From: Rhizobium sp. Q54
Lineage (GTDB): Bacteria > Pseudomonadota > Alphaproteobacteria > Rhizobiales > Beijerinckiaceae
Reading direction: 5' to 3'
DNA: 11,993 bases
Assembly (NCBI GenBank): GCA_945901195.1
Contig: CAMDKB010000094.1
Span: 1 to 11,993 of the forward strand
The stretch's first letter is position 1; each line of letters opens with the position of its first letter. The position numbers were made by a program, and so were the translations under genes. The notes beneath the pieces are model-generated. The model saw only the letters and a list, made by a program, of their open reading frames with translations. It was not told the DNA's origin and searched no databases. This document shows, in pieces, positions 1-7,511 of the stretch.

Positions 1-1554
1 GAAGCCACGCCCGAAGCGCGCCGCACACTGCTGTTTTCCGCTACCATCCCCAAGGGCATCGCGAATCTTGCGAGAAAATATCAGCGCGACGCCTTGCGCA
101 TTGAGGTGGCTGCCGGCGAAAAAGGCCATGCGGATATCGAATATCGCGCCATTCGTGTCGCCTTCAAGGAACACGAACACGCGGTCGTGAATCTGCTGCG
201 ATTTGTCGATGCGCAGACATCGATTGTTTTCTGCAATACGCGTGAGGCGGTACGGCATCTGCAGGCGACCTTGCTCGAACGCGGCTTCAACGCCGTGCTG
301 CTCTCGGGCGAACTCAGCCAGCACGAACGCAACCAGTCCATGCAGGCGCTCCGTGATGGCCGCGCGCGCATATGCGTGGCGACCGACGTGGCGGCGCGCG
401 GCATCGATCTGCCCAATCTTGGGCTCGTCATCCACGCCGAACTTCCCCATGATGCCGAAGCCCTGCAACATCGCAGCGGCCGCACGGGACGGGCAGGGCG
501 CAAGGGCGTCAGCGCGATCCTCGTTCCCGCGCCCAAGCGCCGCAAGGCCGAGCAGCTCATGCGCGACGCGGGTGTGCGCGCCATCTGGAGCGGCCCGCCC
601 ACTGCGGACGAGATCAAGAAGCTTGATCAGGAACGGCTGATCAACGATCCCATTTTCGACGAAGCGCCATCCGAAGACGATGTCGCCATGGCGCAGTTGA
701 TGCTGGCGCAACGCTCGCCCGAGCAGCTCTGTGCGGCGCTGGTGCGCATGTATCGCGCGCGTTTGCCCGGCATCGAGGATGTCAGCGATCCCGGCGACGG
801 ACCTGTGCGTCGCGAATCGCGCGAAGTGCAAAGCAGCAGCCAGCCGCCGCGCGAATTCAAACCGTCATCAAAAGGCCGCGCCATCCCCGATGGCGTATGG
901 TTCCGTCTTGATATCGGACGCAAGAAAAACGCGGATCCCAAATGGCTCTTGCCGATGCTTTGCCGCAAGGGAAACATTACCAAGTCCGATATCGGCGCCA
1001 TACGGATTTTTGAAAACGAAACGAAAGTAGAGATCGCAGGGGCTGTCGCGAAGGAATTCGCCGTCAATATCCGCAAGCCCGGCGGCGAGAATATCAAGGT
1101 GGACCGCCTTGATGGCGACGATGGGCGTGAGTCAGCGCCAGCGCCTGCGCCCGCTCAAAGACATGAAGCGCCAAAATTCGATGGCCCGAAATATGAGCCG
1201 GTCAAGCGCGAGTTCGTTGAAGCTGACAAGGTTGCCTACGCGAAGCCAAAGTTTGACAAACCCAAATTCGAGAAGCCGCGCTTTGACGGGCCTAAAGGCG
1301 ACAAGCCCAGGAATGAAGGCCAGAAGGCTGGAAAGCCGGACTTCCAAAAGAAATATGATGGTCCCAAGCAAGACAAGCCCAAATTTGAGGGCAAGAAGTT
1401 TGAGGGCAAGAAATACGAAGGCAAGAAATACGAAGGCAAGAAGGCCGACGGCAACACCCAGGGCGCACCACGCGCTGGCGCACCTAACGCGCCAGGCAGC
1501 AAGGCCGACAAGCCGAGGTATGTTTCAAAGGCTGATCGTAAACCTGCGGGTTGA
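1..1554 (+). CDS. DEAD-box ATP-dependent RNA helicase, C-terminal part (5' end outside window)
   Basis: ATP-driven RNA unwinding enzyme, probably acting on rRNA/ribosome assembly or structured mRNA in the cytoplasm. The frame is open from base 1, so 517 residues are visible and the N-terminal Q, Walker A and DEAD motifs lie upstream. Visible motifs, numbered from the first visible codon: SAT (motif III) at 13-15, IVFCNTR (IV) at 75-81, ATDVAARGID (V) at 127-136, HRSGRTGR (VI) at 157-164. Residues about 295-371 (GVWFRLDIGRKKNADP..., then NITKSDIGAIRIF) match the DbpA-type RNA-binding domain. The last ~130 residues are a low-complexity, lysine-rich tail with KPKFD/KPKFE/FEGKK repeats, probably a disordered RNA-binding extension. 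In E. coli DbpA this domain targets 23S rRNA; that target is not shown here. The gene ends two bases from the convergent Bug gene. The helicase call is firm; the exact orthologue (DbpA, CsdA/DeaD or a lineage-specific type) is not. Confidence 0.95.
   Translation, partial: EATPEARRTLLFSATIPKGIANLARKYQRDALRIEVAAGEKGHADIEYRAIRVAFKEHEHAVVNLLRFVDAQTSIVFCNTREAVRHLQATLLERGFNAVLLSGELSQHERNQSMQALRDGRARICVATDVAARGIDLPNLGLVIHAELPHDAEALQHRSGRTGRAGRKGVSAILVPAPKRRKAEQLMRDAGVRAIWSGPPTADEIKKLDQERLINDPIFDEAPSEDDVAMAQLMLAQRSPEQLCAALVRMYRARLPGIEDVSDPGDGPVRRESREVQSSSQPPREFKPSSKGRAIPDGVWFRLDIGRKKNADPKWLLPMLCRKGNITKSDIGAIRIFENETKVEIAGAVAKEFAVNIRKPGGENIKVDRLDGDDGRESAPAPAPAQRHEAPKFDGPKYEPVKREFVEADKVAYAKPKFDKPKFEKPRFDGPKGDKPRNEGQKAGKPDFQKKYDGPKQDKPKFEGKKFEGKKYEGKKYEGKKADGNTQGAPRAGAPNAPGSKADKPRYVSKADRKPAG
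1384..1443 (+). repeat. Four tandem 15-bp units coding (F/Y)EGKK in the helicase tail
   Basis: Four in-frame copies of a 15-base unit code FEGKK, FEGKK, YEGKK, YEGKK. They differ mainly by ttt/tac at the first codon and gag/gaa at the second. Looser KPKFD, KPKFE and FDGPK copies precede them from about 1243. The unit length is a multiple of three, so copy-number change would preserve the reading frame. This is probably a variable-length basic tail. Confidence 0.85.
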
Positions 1555-1575
1555 GCCTATTGCGGCTCAAGCCCG
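1547..1575. terminator. Bidirectional stem-loop over two convergent stop codons
   Basis: A perfect 7-bp inverted repeat, TTGAGCC (1551-1557) and GGCTCAA (1564-1570), flanks a 6-base loop. It extends with CGGG (1547-1550) against CCCG (1572-1575) past one bulged G at 1571. The helicase stop (1552-1554) lies in the left arm and the Bug stop (complement of 1557-1559) at its loop side. There is no clear T-run on either strand, so intrinsic termination is inferred from the hairpin's position between convergent genes. Confidence 0.5.
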
Positions 1576-2525
1576 ATCAACGGCAGGTCAACCTTGTATT
1601 TCGCCAGATCTGACGTGATGAGGTCCGCGAGTTCCTGCGGCGTGCTGCCGACAACGTCGACCGCGGTTTCCCTGAATTTGGCGATAACCTTGGGATCCTT
1701 TGTCGCAATCACCGATGCGGCATGCAATTTGTCGATGATGGCTTTTGGTGTGCCCGCTGGCGCAAACAGAGCGTACCAGGATTCAAAGTCTATGCCCGGA
1801 ATGGCCTCGGCGATCGTCGGCAAATTCGGCATGGCGTGATAGCGCTTTTTTTCCGCTACCCCGATGATTTTGACTTTTCCCGCTTCCGCCAGAGGCAGGA
1901 CGCCGGTGGGAGTCGAGAACCCAAGCTGGAATTGCCCGCTCAGCAAATCCGCCATCATCGGTCCGGTGCCGCGGTAGGGCAGATGCACCATCTCGACCCC
2001 GGCGCGCTTGTTGATCAATTCGCCCACGATATGTTGGCCCGTACCAATGCCGGCGCTGCCGAAAACCAGCTTGCCAGGATTGCTTTTGGCATAAGCCACC
2101 AATTCGGCCACAGTGTTGACCGGAAGAGAGGGATGCACCACCATGAAGAGCGGCGTCGTCGCGATGATGCTGATCGGCGCAAAGCTTTTTTGCGGATCGT
2201 AGGGCAGGTTCTTCTGCAGAAAAATGTTCTGCGAAATGGGCGGATTGACGGAAGCCAGCAGGGTATAGCCATCAGGCGCAGCACGGGCGACAGCGGTCGC
2301 GCCAGTTGTTCCGCTGGCGCCGGAGCGGTTTTCAATGATGATCGACGTGCGCAAGGTCGTCGCCAGACTGTCCTGAATGACGCGAGGCATCAGGTCCGCA
2401 GTGCCGCCACCGGGAAAAGGCACGATGATGGTGATGGGGCGGGAGGGGTAGTCTTGCGCCTGCGCGCCCGCACTCACAACTGCAAGCACCAACCCGCCAA
2501 TTATCCCCAACCTGCGCGTTTTCAT
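1557..2525 (-). CDS. Bug/TctC-family periplasmic solute-binding protein (copy 1)
   Basis: Predicted periplasmic binding protein of 322 residues, the usual family length, which captures carboxylated solutes such as citrate-like tricarboxylates or aromatic acids. It opens with a lysine/arginine-plus-hydrophobic signal peptide (about residues 1-23, ...VVSAGAQA), then the hallmark YPSRPITIIVPFPGGGTAD at about 26-44 that forms the ligand loop. Family motifs ARAAPDGYTLL, NLPYDPQKSFAPIS and VHLPYRGTGPMMADLLSGQ follow in order. The start at 2525 is chosen because GGGAGG lies just upstream and a signal peptide follows at once; the same frame stays open further upstream, but that part is antisense to the Rieske gene. 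No TctA/TctB membrane subunits are in the window, so it is an orphan binder, as is common for Bug proteins. It is divergent from the Rieske oxygenase, suggesting a shared substrate (inference). The ligand is unknown. Confidence 0.93.
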   Translation of the reverse strand: MKTRRLGIIGGLVLAVVSAGAQAQDYPSRPITIIVPFPGGGTADLMPRVIQDSLATTLRTSIIIENRSGASGTTGATAVARAAPDGYTLLASVNPPISQNIFLQKNLPYDPQKSFAPISIIATTPLFMVVHPSLPVNTVAELVAYAKSNPGKLVFGSAGIGTGQHIVGELINKRAGVEMVHLPYRGTGPMMADLLSGQFQLGFSTPTGVLPLAEAGKVKIIGVAEKKRYHAMPNLPTIAEAIPGIDFESWYALFAPAGTPKAIIDKLHAASVIATKDPKVIAKFRETAVDVVGSTPQELADLITSDLAKYKVDLPLIGLEPQ

Positions 2526-2714
2526 GTCATCCTCCCTAATTTTTGCAAAGACGTTTAGCACAGTACGCTGAGCTTTCCAGCCCCGCAGCTGCGACAATAC
2601 TGCAAAGACTATGCCGCCAGGACAACGCCTCCAAGTTCGCAGGGCCTGCAAAACTGCTTGCATTCCTGCGCCGCCGCCGGAATGATCGCGCAAAGAAGAC
2701 AAAGGAAACGTACC
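2526..2714. promoter_or_regulatory. Divergent control region between Bug copy 1 and the Rieske gene
   Basis: These 189 bases separate two head-to-head start codons and so should hold both promoters. I see no strong sigma-70 box pair on either strand. Repeated words may be operator sites: TGCAAAGAC occurs twice as a direct repeat (2544-2552 and 2601-2609), and TGCAA-N6-TTGCA forms an inverted repeat at 2647-2662. A LysR- or GntR-type activator site is possible, but no regulator gene is in the window. The AAAGGAAA at 2701-2708 is the probable ribosome-binding site of the Rieske gene. Confidence 0.4.
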
Positions 2715-3965
2715 ATGCTCACAGCGGCCCGCAACGATATGCTTACCCGCGTTGGTCCTGGCACGCCCATGGGTGAATTGCTGCGTCGCTATTGGCATCC
2801 CATTGGCGGGGCGAGTCAGCTTGACGAGACGCCAATCAAGACGATCCGGCTGATGTGCGAGGATCTGGTGCTCTACAAGGACCTGTCGGGCACCTATGGC
2901 CTGGTTGACCGCCATTGCCCGCATCGCCGCGCCGATTTGAGCTACGGCTGGGTCGAGGAGCAGGGCATCCGCTGCAATTATCACGGCTGGAAAATGAACG
3001 AACATGGCAAGGTCATCGAGCAGGCCTGGGAAGACACCAATAACCCCAGCGGACGCGGGCGCGAAAATTGCGACACGAAGGCCTATCCCGTGAAAGAATG
3101 CGCAGGGCTGCTCTGGGCTTATATGGGGCCGCTGCCAGCGCCCGAACTGCCGGTGTGGGAAGCCTTCAAATACGAAAACGGCTGGCGCGAAGTGGTGCTC
3201 GCCGACATCCCCTGCAATTGGCTGCAATGCCAGGAAAATTCCTGCGATCCGGTGCATTTCGAATGGATGCATGACAATTGGGGCGCGCGGCTGAAAGGCG
3301 GCGATTCCAACGTGGCGCCAAAACATCTGAAAGTCGTTTTTGAAGATTACGATTATGGGCTCATTTATCGTCGCGTGCGCGAGAACCAGCCGGATAACAG
3401 CAAGTACTGGACCGTCGGCCGGGTGGCCCTGTGGCCGAATGGCTTTTATCTCGGCCATCATTTTGAATGGCGCGTGCCGGTCGATGATGAAAACACACTG
3501 AGCGTCGCGTGGTTTTTCATGCGCGTACCCAAGGGGCGCGAACCCTATGTGCAGAAACAAGTGCCAACCTGGATCAGCCCGATCAAGGACGAAAACGGAC
3601 GCTGGATTTCCAGTCACGTCATCAATCAGGATATCGTTGCCTGGGTCGGTCAGGGCGTCATTGCCGATCGCACGAAAGAAAACCTGCGCTCCAGCGACAT
3701 CGGCATTTCCATGATGCGTCAGCAATTTCTGAATGACATGGAAGCCGTCGCACAGGGTCGCGACCCCAAGGCCGTCTTCCGTGATCCTGAAGCCGCCAAA
3801 TGCGTGATGCTGCCGGATATGTACCGTACCATCAACACGCAGGGGCTGACGATTGAGGAAATCCGCAAGGACCGCATACTCGGCCAGAGGCTGGATGAAT
3901 TCCGGCATCACGTAGGTCAGCCGCCCGAGGTGCGACAAGCTTTTGTGGATGCGATGGGTCTCTAG
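2715..3965 (+). CDS. Rieske non-haem iron oxygenase, large (alpha) subunit, phthalate dioxygenase-like
   Basis: Predicted oxygenase component that hydroxylates or demethylates an aromatic substrate using electrons passed through a [2Fe-2S] Rieske cluster to a mononuclear iron. It has 416 residues. The Rieske motif is C68-P-H70 ... C87-N-Y-H90, with 16 residues between H70 and C87. The iron site reads ENSCDPVHFEWMH, giving candidate ligands H181 and H186, with D341 (FLNDMEA) the likely third ligand; D178 is the usual bridging acid between cluster and iron. The N-terminal RVGPGTPMGELLRRYWHP is typical of the phthalate 4,5-dioxygenase/vanillate-demethylase-like group of single-type oxygenases, which have no beta subunit. 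Start 2715 is preferred over upstream codons because of AAAGGAAA seven bases before it. No reductase or ferredoxin gene is visible, so the electron donor must be encoded elsewhere. The substrate cannot be read from the sequence; an aromatic carboxylate is the best guess. Confidence 0.93.
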   Translation: MLTAARNDMLTRVGPGTPMGELLRRYWHPIGGASQLDETPIKTIRLMCEDLVLYKDLSGTYGLVDRHCPHRRADLSYGWVEEQGIRCNYHGWKMNEHGKVIEQAWEDTNNPSGRGRENCDTKAYPVKECAGLLWAYMGPLPAPELPVWEAFKYENGWREVVLADIPCNWLQCQENSCDPVHFEWMHDNWGARLKGGDSNVAPKHLKVVFEDYDYGLIYRRVRENQPDNSKYWTVGRVALWPNGFYLGHHFEWRVPVDDENTLSVAWFFMRVPKGREPYVQKQVPTWISPIKDENGRWISSHVINQDIVAWVGQGVIADRTKENLRSSDIGISMMRQQFLNDMEAVAQGRDPKAVFRDPEAAKCVMLPDMYRTINTQGLTIEEIRKDRILGQRLDEFRHHVGQPPEVRQAFVDAMGL

Positions 3966-3977
3966 GCCAGTCGTTCG

Positions 3978-5294
3978 TCACATATCTTGTGTGTACAAAC
4001 GCGCCCGGGTTGGCGGCAGGCCGCTTGGACCTTTCGTCTTCTTTGATGCGACTGTCTGGAATATGCCCACGGCGCTGCGCTCGAAGGCCAGCGAACAGCC
4101 CGCAAGATAGAGCAGCCAAAGCCGTGTCTTGGGCCAGCCGATTTCGGCCGCGGCTCTTTCGCGGTTGGCATAGAGACGCTCAGTCCAAAGCTGGGTGGTG
4201 CGTTGATAATGTTCGCGCCAGCCTTCGACGTCGTGCACTTCAAAGCCGTGCCGTTCGAGCCCGTTGATCGACATGCCCACAGTATCCAGTTCACCACCGG
4301 GGAAGATGTAGGTCGTCAGCGCCTTGTATTCGGCCCGCTGACGGCGGAAGTGCTTCATGTCGCGCTTTGCGGGCCTTGCGATCGCATGATGCAGATAAAG
4401 ACCGCGTGGCCGCAATAACCTGTGCATCTGCATGAAATAGTTATCGTGATTATCGATGCCTACATGCTCGAACATGCCGATGGACGAAATCTTGTCGTAG
4501 GCGCCCCATTCATCGACTTGGCGATAGTCTTTCAGCTCGACAGTGACGCTATCTTGAAGCCCGAGGCGCGCGATCCTGGCATTGGCGAAATCAAATTGCT
4601 CCTGCGCGAGCGTTACGCCATGCGCTTTGACGCCGTAATGTTGCGCTGCGTAGCAGATCAGTCCACCCCAGCCGCTGCCGATGTCCAGCATGCGCTCACC
4701 CGGCTGCAGCCGCAGCTTGCGGCATATCATATCGAGTTTGGCTGTTTGGGCTTCTTCAAGCGTAGCGCTCCAGTTCGGAAAGTAGGCGCAGGTATAAAGC
4801 ATTTCCGGATCGAGAAAGAGTGCGTAGAATTCATTCGAAATATCGGAGTGGAACTGAACCAGCGCCTTGTCGTCGCGTCCTTGTTCGACCGAGGTTTTGC
4901 GTTCCCCCTGATGCGCCAGCGTGTCACTCACCGCCGCCTGCCCGAACATGAAGGGCCAGAGCGCCTTTGCCGCCAACACCTTGTCAATCCGCCGGAACAG
5001 GCCTTTCGTGCGCATCTGGCCGCGCTTGTGAGCGATATCAATCAAAGTGCCGCCTTCGATATCTATGTCGCCTGCGGTCAGAAGTTCGATAATCGTATTC
5101 AATCGTGGCCGCCGAATCAGGCGCGTGATGGCGGCTGGTGAACAGATTGTGAGGCCAAGCTCACTGGTGACGTTGCTGCCAAGCGGCAGCCGCTCGCCAT
5201 TCCAGAGTCGAACCCAGAGGTCCGCCTCCAGCACTTGCGCCAGATGCGCCATCAAAGTGCGTGCAGCCTCGATCTGCCGTGCCCCGTTTGCCAT
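3978..5294 (-). CDS. Cyclopropane-fatty-acyl-phospholipid synthase-family SAM methyltransferase
   Basis: Predicted S-adenosylmethionine-dependent enzyme that adds a methylene (cyclopropane) or methyl group to unsaturated acyl chains of membrane phospholipids. It has 438 residues, slightly longer than E. coli Cfa (382). Family marks are TCAYF at 168-172 (C169 matches the conserved active-site cysteine), the SAM-binding LDIGSGWGG at 203-211, GMFEHVG at 273-279 (E276), LHHAIA at 301-306, and YIFPGGELD at 329-337. The start at 5294 (MANGARQ) is preferred to the in-frame codon at 5384 because AGGGCGAG precedes it and the extra 30 residues look non-family. It converges on the Rieske gene with 12 bases between stop codons. 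Family members can also make methylated rather than cyclopropanated lipids, so the product is not settled. Confidence 0.92.
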   Translation of the reverse strand: MANGARQIEAARTLMAHLAQVLEADLWVRLWNGERLPLGSNVTSELGLTICSPAAITRLIRRPRLNTIIELLTAGDIDIEGGTLIDIAHKRGQMRTKGLFRRIDKVLAAKALWPFMFGQAAVSDTLAHQGERKTSVEQGRDDKALVQFHSDISNEFYALFLDPEMLYTCAYFPNWSATLEEAQTAKLDMICRKLRLQPGERMLDIGSGWGGLICYAAQHYGVKAHGVTLAQEQFDFANARIARLGLQDSVTVELKDYRQVDEWGAYDKISSIGMFEHVGIDNHDNYFMQMHRLLRPRGLYLHHAIARPAKRDMKHFRRQRAEYKALTTYIFPGGELDTVGMSINGLERHGFEVHDVEGWREHYQRTTQLWTERLYANRERAAAEIGWPKTRLWLLYLAGCSLAFERSAVGIFQTVASKKTKGPSGLPPTRARLYTQDM

Positions 5295-5678
5295 CAACTC
5301 GCCCTGTCGCTTTTCAGCCGCAACATTAGTCGAAAGACAGGCGGAGTGAAAACCAGAAGTGAACGCTCGGCCACGGGCGCCCAAACACCAAGTGACGCCC
5401 GCGCCGATGCCTGGCGATTCCGGTTTTGTGAGTTCCGTGATATCGGTTGCGTGAATCGGGTCTATCGCCTTTCCCGATCAGATTGAGGTAGGGGTGCGTG
5501 TCGAAAATCTCAGCCGTTCCTCCGTCCGGTATGCCTTGGGAATATTTAAACAGGATAGTTCCACGGCGAGTGCGTAGGGGCAGCTCACCCACGTATATGT
5601 ATCCCGCCAAACCCAGAAACCCGTCGCTATTTTCGAACCCGTGCGCACTGCGCTGGAAAGACTGACTGGAGCAAACTC
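5295..5678. other. 384-bp divergent intergenic stretch without a convincing gene
   Basis: This lies between the start codons of the methyltransferase (-) and the MOSC gene (+). A weak minus-strand promoter could be TTTTCA (complement of 5347-5352), 18 bases, then TAATGT (complement of 5323-5328), just ahead of the methyltransferase. One minus-strand frame is open from about 5676 to 5326; its first part, from a possible TTG start at 5610, reads like protein (GYIYVGELPLRTRRGTILF...), but it has no ATG start, no clear ribosome site, no recognised family, and mixed third-base usage. I see no RNA gene or repeat. It may hold long leaders, a small unannotated gene or a decayed remnant. Confidence 0.4.
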
Positions 5679-6221
5679 ATGAATGGTAAAGTGACTGCGG
5701 TCAGCATCAGCGCCCACCATAATTTCAGCAAGTCTAATGTTCTGTCGATTCGTCTCGTCGAAGGGCTGGGCATAGAGGGCGATGCACATATGGGGACTAC
5801 GGTGAAACACCGGCATCTTGTCGCCAAAAATCCGGCTGCGCCAAACTTGCGCCAGGTCCATCTCATTCACCAGGAATTGTTCTCGGACGTCGATGCGCAG
5901 GGTTTCAAGCTGGCGCCCGGCGAGATGGGCGAAAACATCACCACGTGCGACATTGATTTGCTGTCACTGCCGCGGGGGGCGCGCCTTCATCTGGGCGACA
6001 GCGCAATTGTTGAAATCACCGGCTTGCGCAATCCGTGCGTCCATATCGATCGCTTTCAGCAGGGCTTGAAGGCGGCAATGCTGGCCACGGACGAGAATGG
6101 GGAAATCATCCGCAAATCAGGCGTGATGTCGATCGTCATAGCTGGCGGCGACGTTCGTCCGGATGATGCGATCCGGATCGAAATGCCAACCGGGGCATTG
6201 AAAAAACTTGAAGTGGTTTGA
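5679..6221 (+). CDS. MOSC-domain protein
   Basis: Stand-alone MOSC (molybdenum cofactor sulfurase C-terminal) domain protein of 180 residues, cytoplasmic with no signal peptide. The family relates to sulfur transfer or Mo-cofactor-dependent redox reactions; single-domain members such as YiiM-like proteins help detoxify N-hydroxylated compounds in other bacteria. Visible motifs are GIEGDAHMG at 31-39, KHRHLV at 43-48, GEMGENITT at 81-89, and GLRNPC at 115-120, where C120 is the conserved cysteine, followed by VHIDRFQQGL, the KSGVM turn (146-150) and AGGDV (155-159). The start is supported by GGAG at 5668-5671, seven bases before the ATG. It converges on the P450 with 14 bases between stop codons. 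The link to molybdenum is by family only; the exact reaction is unknown. Confidence 0.92.
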   Translation: MNGKVTAVSISAHHNFSKSNVLSIRLVEGLGIEGDAHMGTTVKHRHLVAKNPAAPNLRQVHLIHQELFSDVDAQGFKLAPGEMGENITTCDIDLLSLPRGARLHLGDSAIVEITGLRNPCVHIDRFQQGLKAAMLATDENGEIIRKSGVMSIVIAGGDVRPDDAIRIEMPTGALKKLEVV

Positions 6222-6241
6222 AGGCTCAAGTCGGCTCAATG
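6196..6241. terminator. Possible hairpin between convergent MOSC and P450 genes
   Basis: ACTTGA (6206-6211) pairs with TCAAGT (6226-6231), and outside it CATTGA (6196-6201) pairs with TCAATG (6236-6241), giving an imperfect nested stem over both stop codons. There is no good T-run and the loop is large, so a termination role is only suggested by position. Confidence 0.25.
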
Positions 6242-7462
6242 TGTCAGCATCGGCAAGCTCTTCATTTTCAATTCGCCGACAGAGCCGCCATATTCGGGCG
6301 CGAAACCTGGATCTGCCAGGCGCGCATCGGGAAAGCGTGCAAGCAATTGCCGCACAGCCAGAACCAGCGTTTTGCGGCCAAGCACATTGCCAATACATTG
6401 ATGCGGGCCTGAACCAAACGTCATGATGCGTTGTGGCTTGCGATCAATATCGAATTTCAAGGGGTCAACATAGGCCAGCGGATCAAGGTTTGCCGCTTGC
6501 GGCGAAGGCCGCACCACCATGCCTTTCAGAATGGGCGTGCCGCCCACTTGCGTATCGCGCGTGGCGATGCGCGGAAAAGTAAAGTACCCATTGCCAGCAA
6601 TTCGCAGACATTCTTCCACAGCATCGGGAACACGCGAAGGATCGGCTATGAGGCGCTTGCGTTGTTCATCATGTGTGAACAGCGTGAACAATGCGCCAGC
6701 CCCGGTGCGTGGCGTTGTCGCCAGCGCAGCCAGAATACCCAGCACCTGATCGAACAACTCCTTGTCCGTCAGTTTGTCGGCCTTGTCGCGCGCGTTGACG
6801 AGATCGGTGATGAAATCGGAACGCGGATGAGCCCGTCGATTGTCGACAATCTGCTGAATCAGGTTCGCCATATCTTTATAGGCTGCATGGACGTGAGGTG
6901 GATAGGGTTCGCCGGGCTTTGTCGTCGTCATCGCTGGCGTTGCTTCCTGAAACGCCAGAAGAATACGCGTCTGATTTGCATTGAGATCGAGCATCGCCGT
7001 GAGCAGTGCGCCAACTACAAGGCGCGCCGCGTAATTTGTGACGCCGTCGAACTCACGACCGCCATTTTCGATACCGTCGAGCATTCCGTCAATGATCTGC
7101 GAGATATGGGATTCAAGTTGTGCAACGCGACTGGGCGCAAAGGCAGGCATAAGCAGGCGGCGCAGGCGGCTGTGCCGTTCGCCATCAAGTTGAGTGATGA
7201 CTTCACCGCCCATGAATTTGTCGAATTGTTCGAAACCTGGCTCTCGCGGCATTTGCGACGCAAAACGCTCCGCATCCTGAAACACTTCGTACACATCCGC
7301 ATAACGTCCAACGATGACCTGTGGCGGACCGTTGTTGAACACATAAAACGGCGGGCGAGTGGCCCAACCGGAAAGTATGCTGCGCGCATTGGCTTTGAAT
7401 GTGGCGTCGCCCAAATTCATTTCGGTTGAATTGCTTTGATCGAGTTCGGCCAGTTTCGTCAT
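6236..7462 (-). CDS. Cytochrome P450 with atypical I-helix
   Basis: Soluble bacterial-type haem-thiolate monooxygenase of 408 residues, the usual length, with no membrane anchor. The haem loop is FGSGPHQCIG at 349-358 with C356 as the thiolate ligand; the K-helix ExxR is E284-C-L-R287; the C-helix HSRLR (97-101) and the PRIATRD region (297-303) are normal. The I-helix oxygen-activation motif, usually (A/G)Gx(D/E)T, reads A248-T-T-P-R252-T253, so the threonine is kept but the acid before it is an arginine. This could mean peroxide use, an unusual proton path or a non-monooxygenase reaction (inference). It needs ferredoxin and reductase partners if NAD(P)H-driven; none are in the window. It begins 49 bases after the stop of Bug copy 2 on the same strand and is probably co-transcribed with it. 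The ribosome site is weak (AGAGAAC). The substrate is unknown. Confidence 0.94.
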   Translation of the reverse strand: MTKLAELDQSNSTEMNLGDATFKANARSILSGWATRPPFYVFNNGPPQVIVGRYADVYEVFQDAERFASQMPREPGFEQFDKFMGGEVITQLDGERHSRLRRLLMPAFAPSRVAQLESHISQIIDGMLDGIENGGREFDGVTNYAARLVVGALLTAMLDLNANQTRILLAFQEATPAMTTTKPGEPYPPHVHAAYKDMANLIQQIVDNRRAHPRSDFITDLVNARDKADKLTDKELFDQVLGILAALATTPRTGAGALFTLFTHDEQRKRLIADPSRVPDAVEECLRIAGNGYFTFPRIATRDTQVGGTPILKGMVVRPSPQAANLDPLAYVDPLKFDIDRKPQRIMTFGSGPHQCIGNVLGRKTLVLAVRQLLARFPDARLADPGFAPEYGGSVGELKMKSLPMLTH

Positions 7463-7511
7463 GATGTTCTCTATTTATTGGACAGTCTGAAATGTATGGC
7501 AGCCGACGTTT

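Noticed and set aside
1243..1458. CRISPR-like or non-coding repeat array
   Set aside because: The repeats are short, in frame, contiguous without spacers and encode the helicase tail.
1722..2558. 278-codon plus-strand frame
   Set aside because: Antisense to Bug copy 1; composition is arginine/histidine-rich as expected of a shadow frame.
2526..3938. Long N-terminal extension of Bug copy 1 (open minus-strand frame giving 793 residues)
   Set aside because: It runs antisense through the Rieske gene, has no family features, and the true start at 2525 has a ribosome site and signal peptide.
4422..5141. 239-codon plus-strand frame
   Set aside because: Antisense shadow of the cyclopropane-synthase-family gene.
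5295..5384. 30-residue extension of the methyltransferase to a start at 5384
   Set aside because: A good ribosome site precedes the ATG at 5294, and the extension does not look like family sequence.
5590..5607. Second ModE-like box ahead of the MOSC gene (ACGTATATGTATCCCG)
   Set aside because: TATAT is present but the arms do not form an inverted repeat, so it does not fit the operator pattern.
6431..7429. 332-codon plus-strand frame
   Set aside because: Fully antisense to the P450, whose motifs are intact; no recognisable domain of its own.
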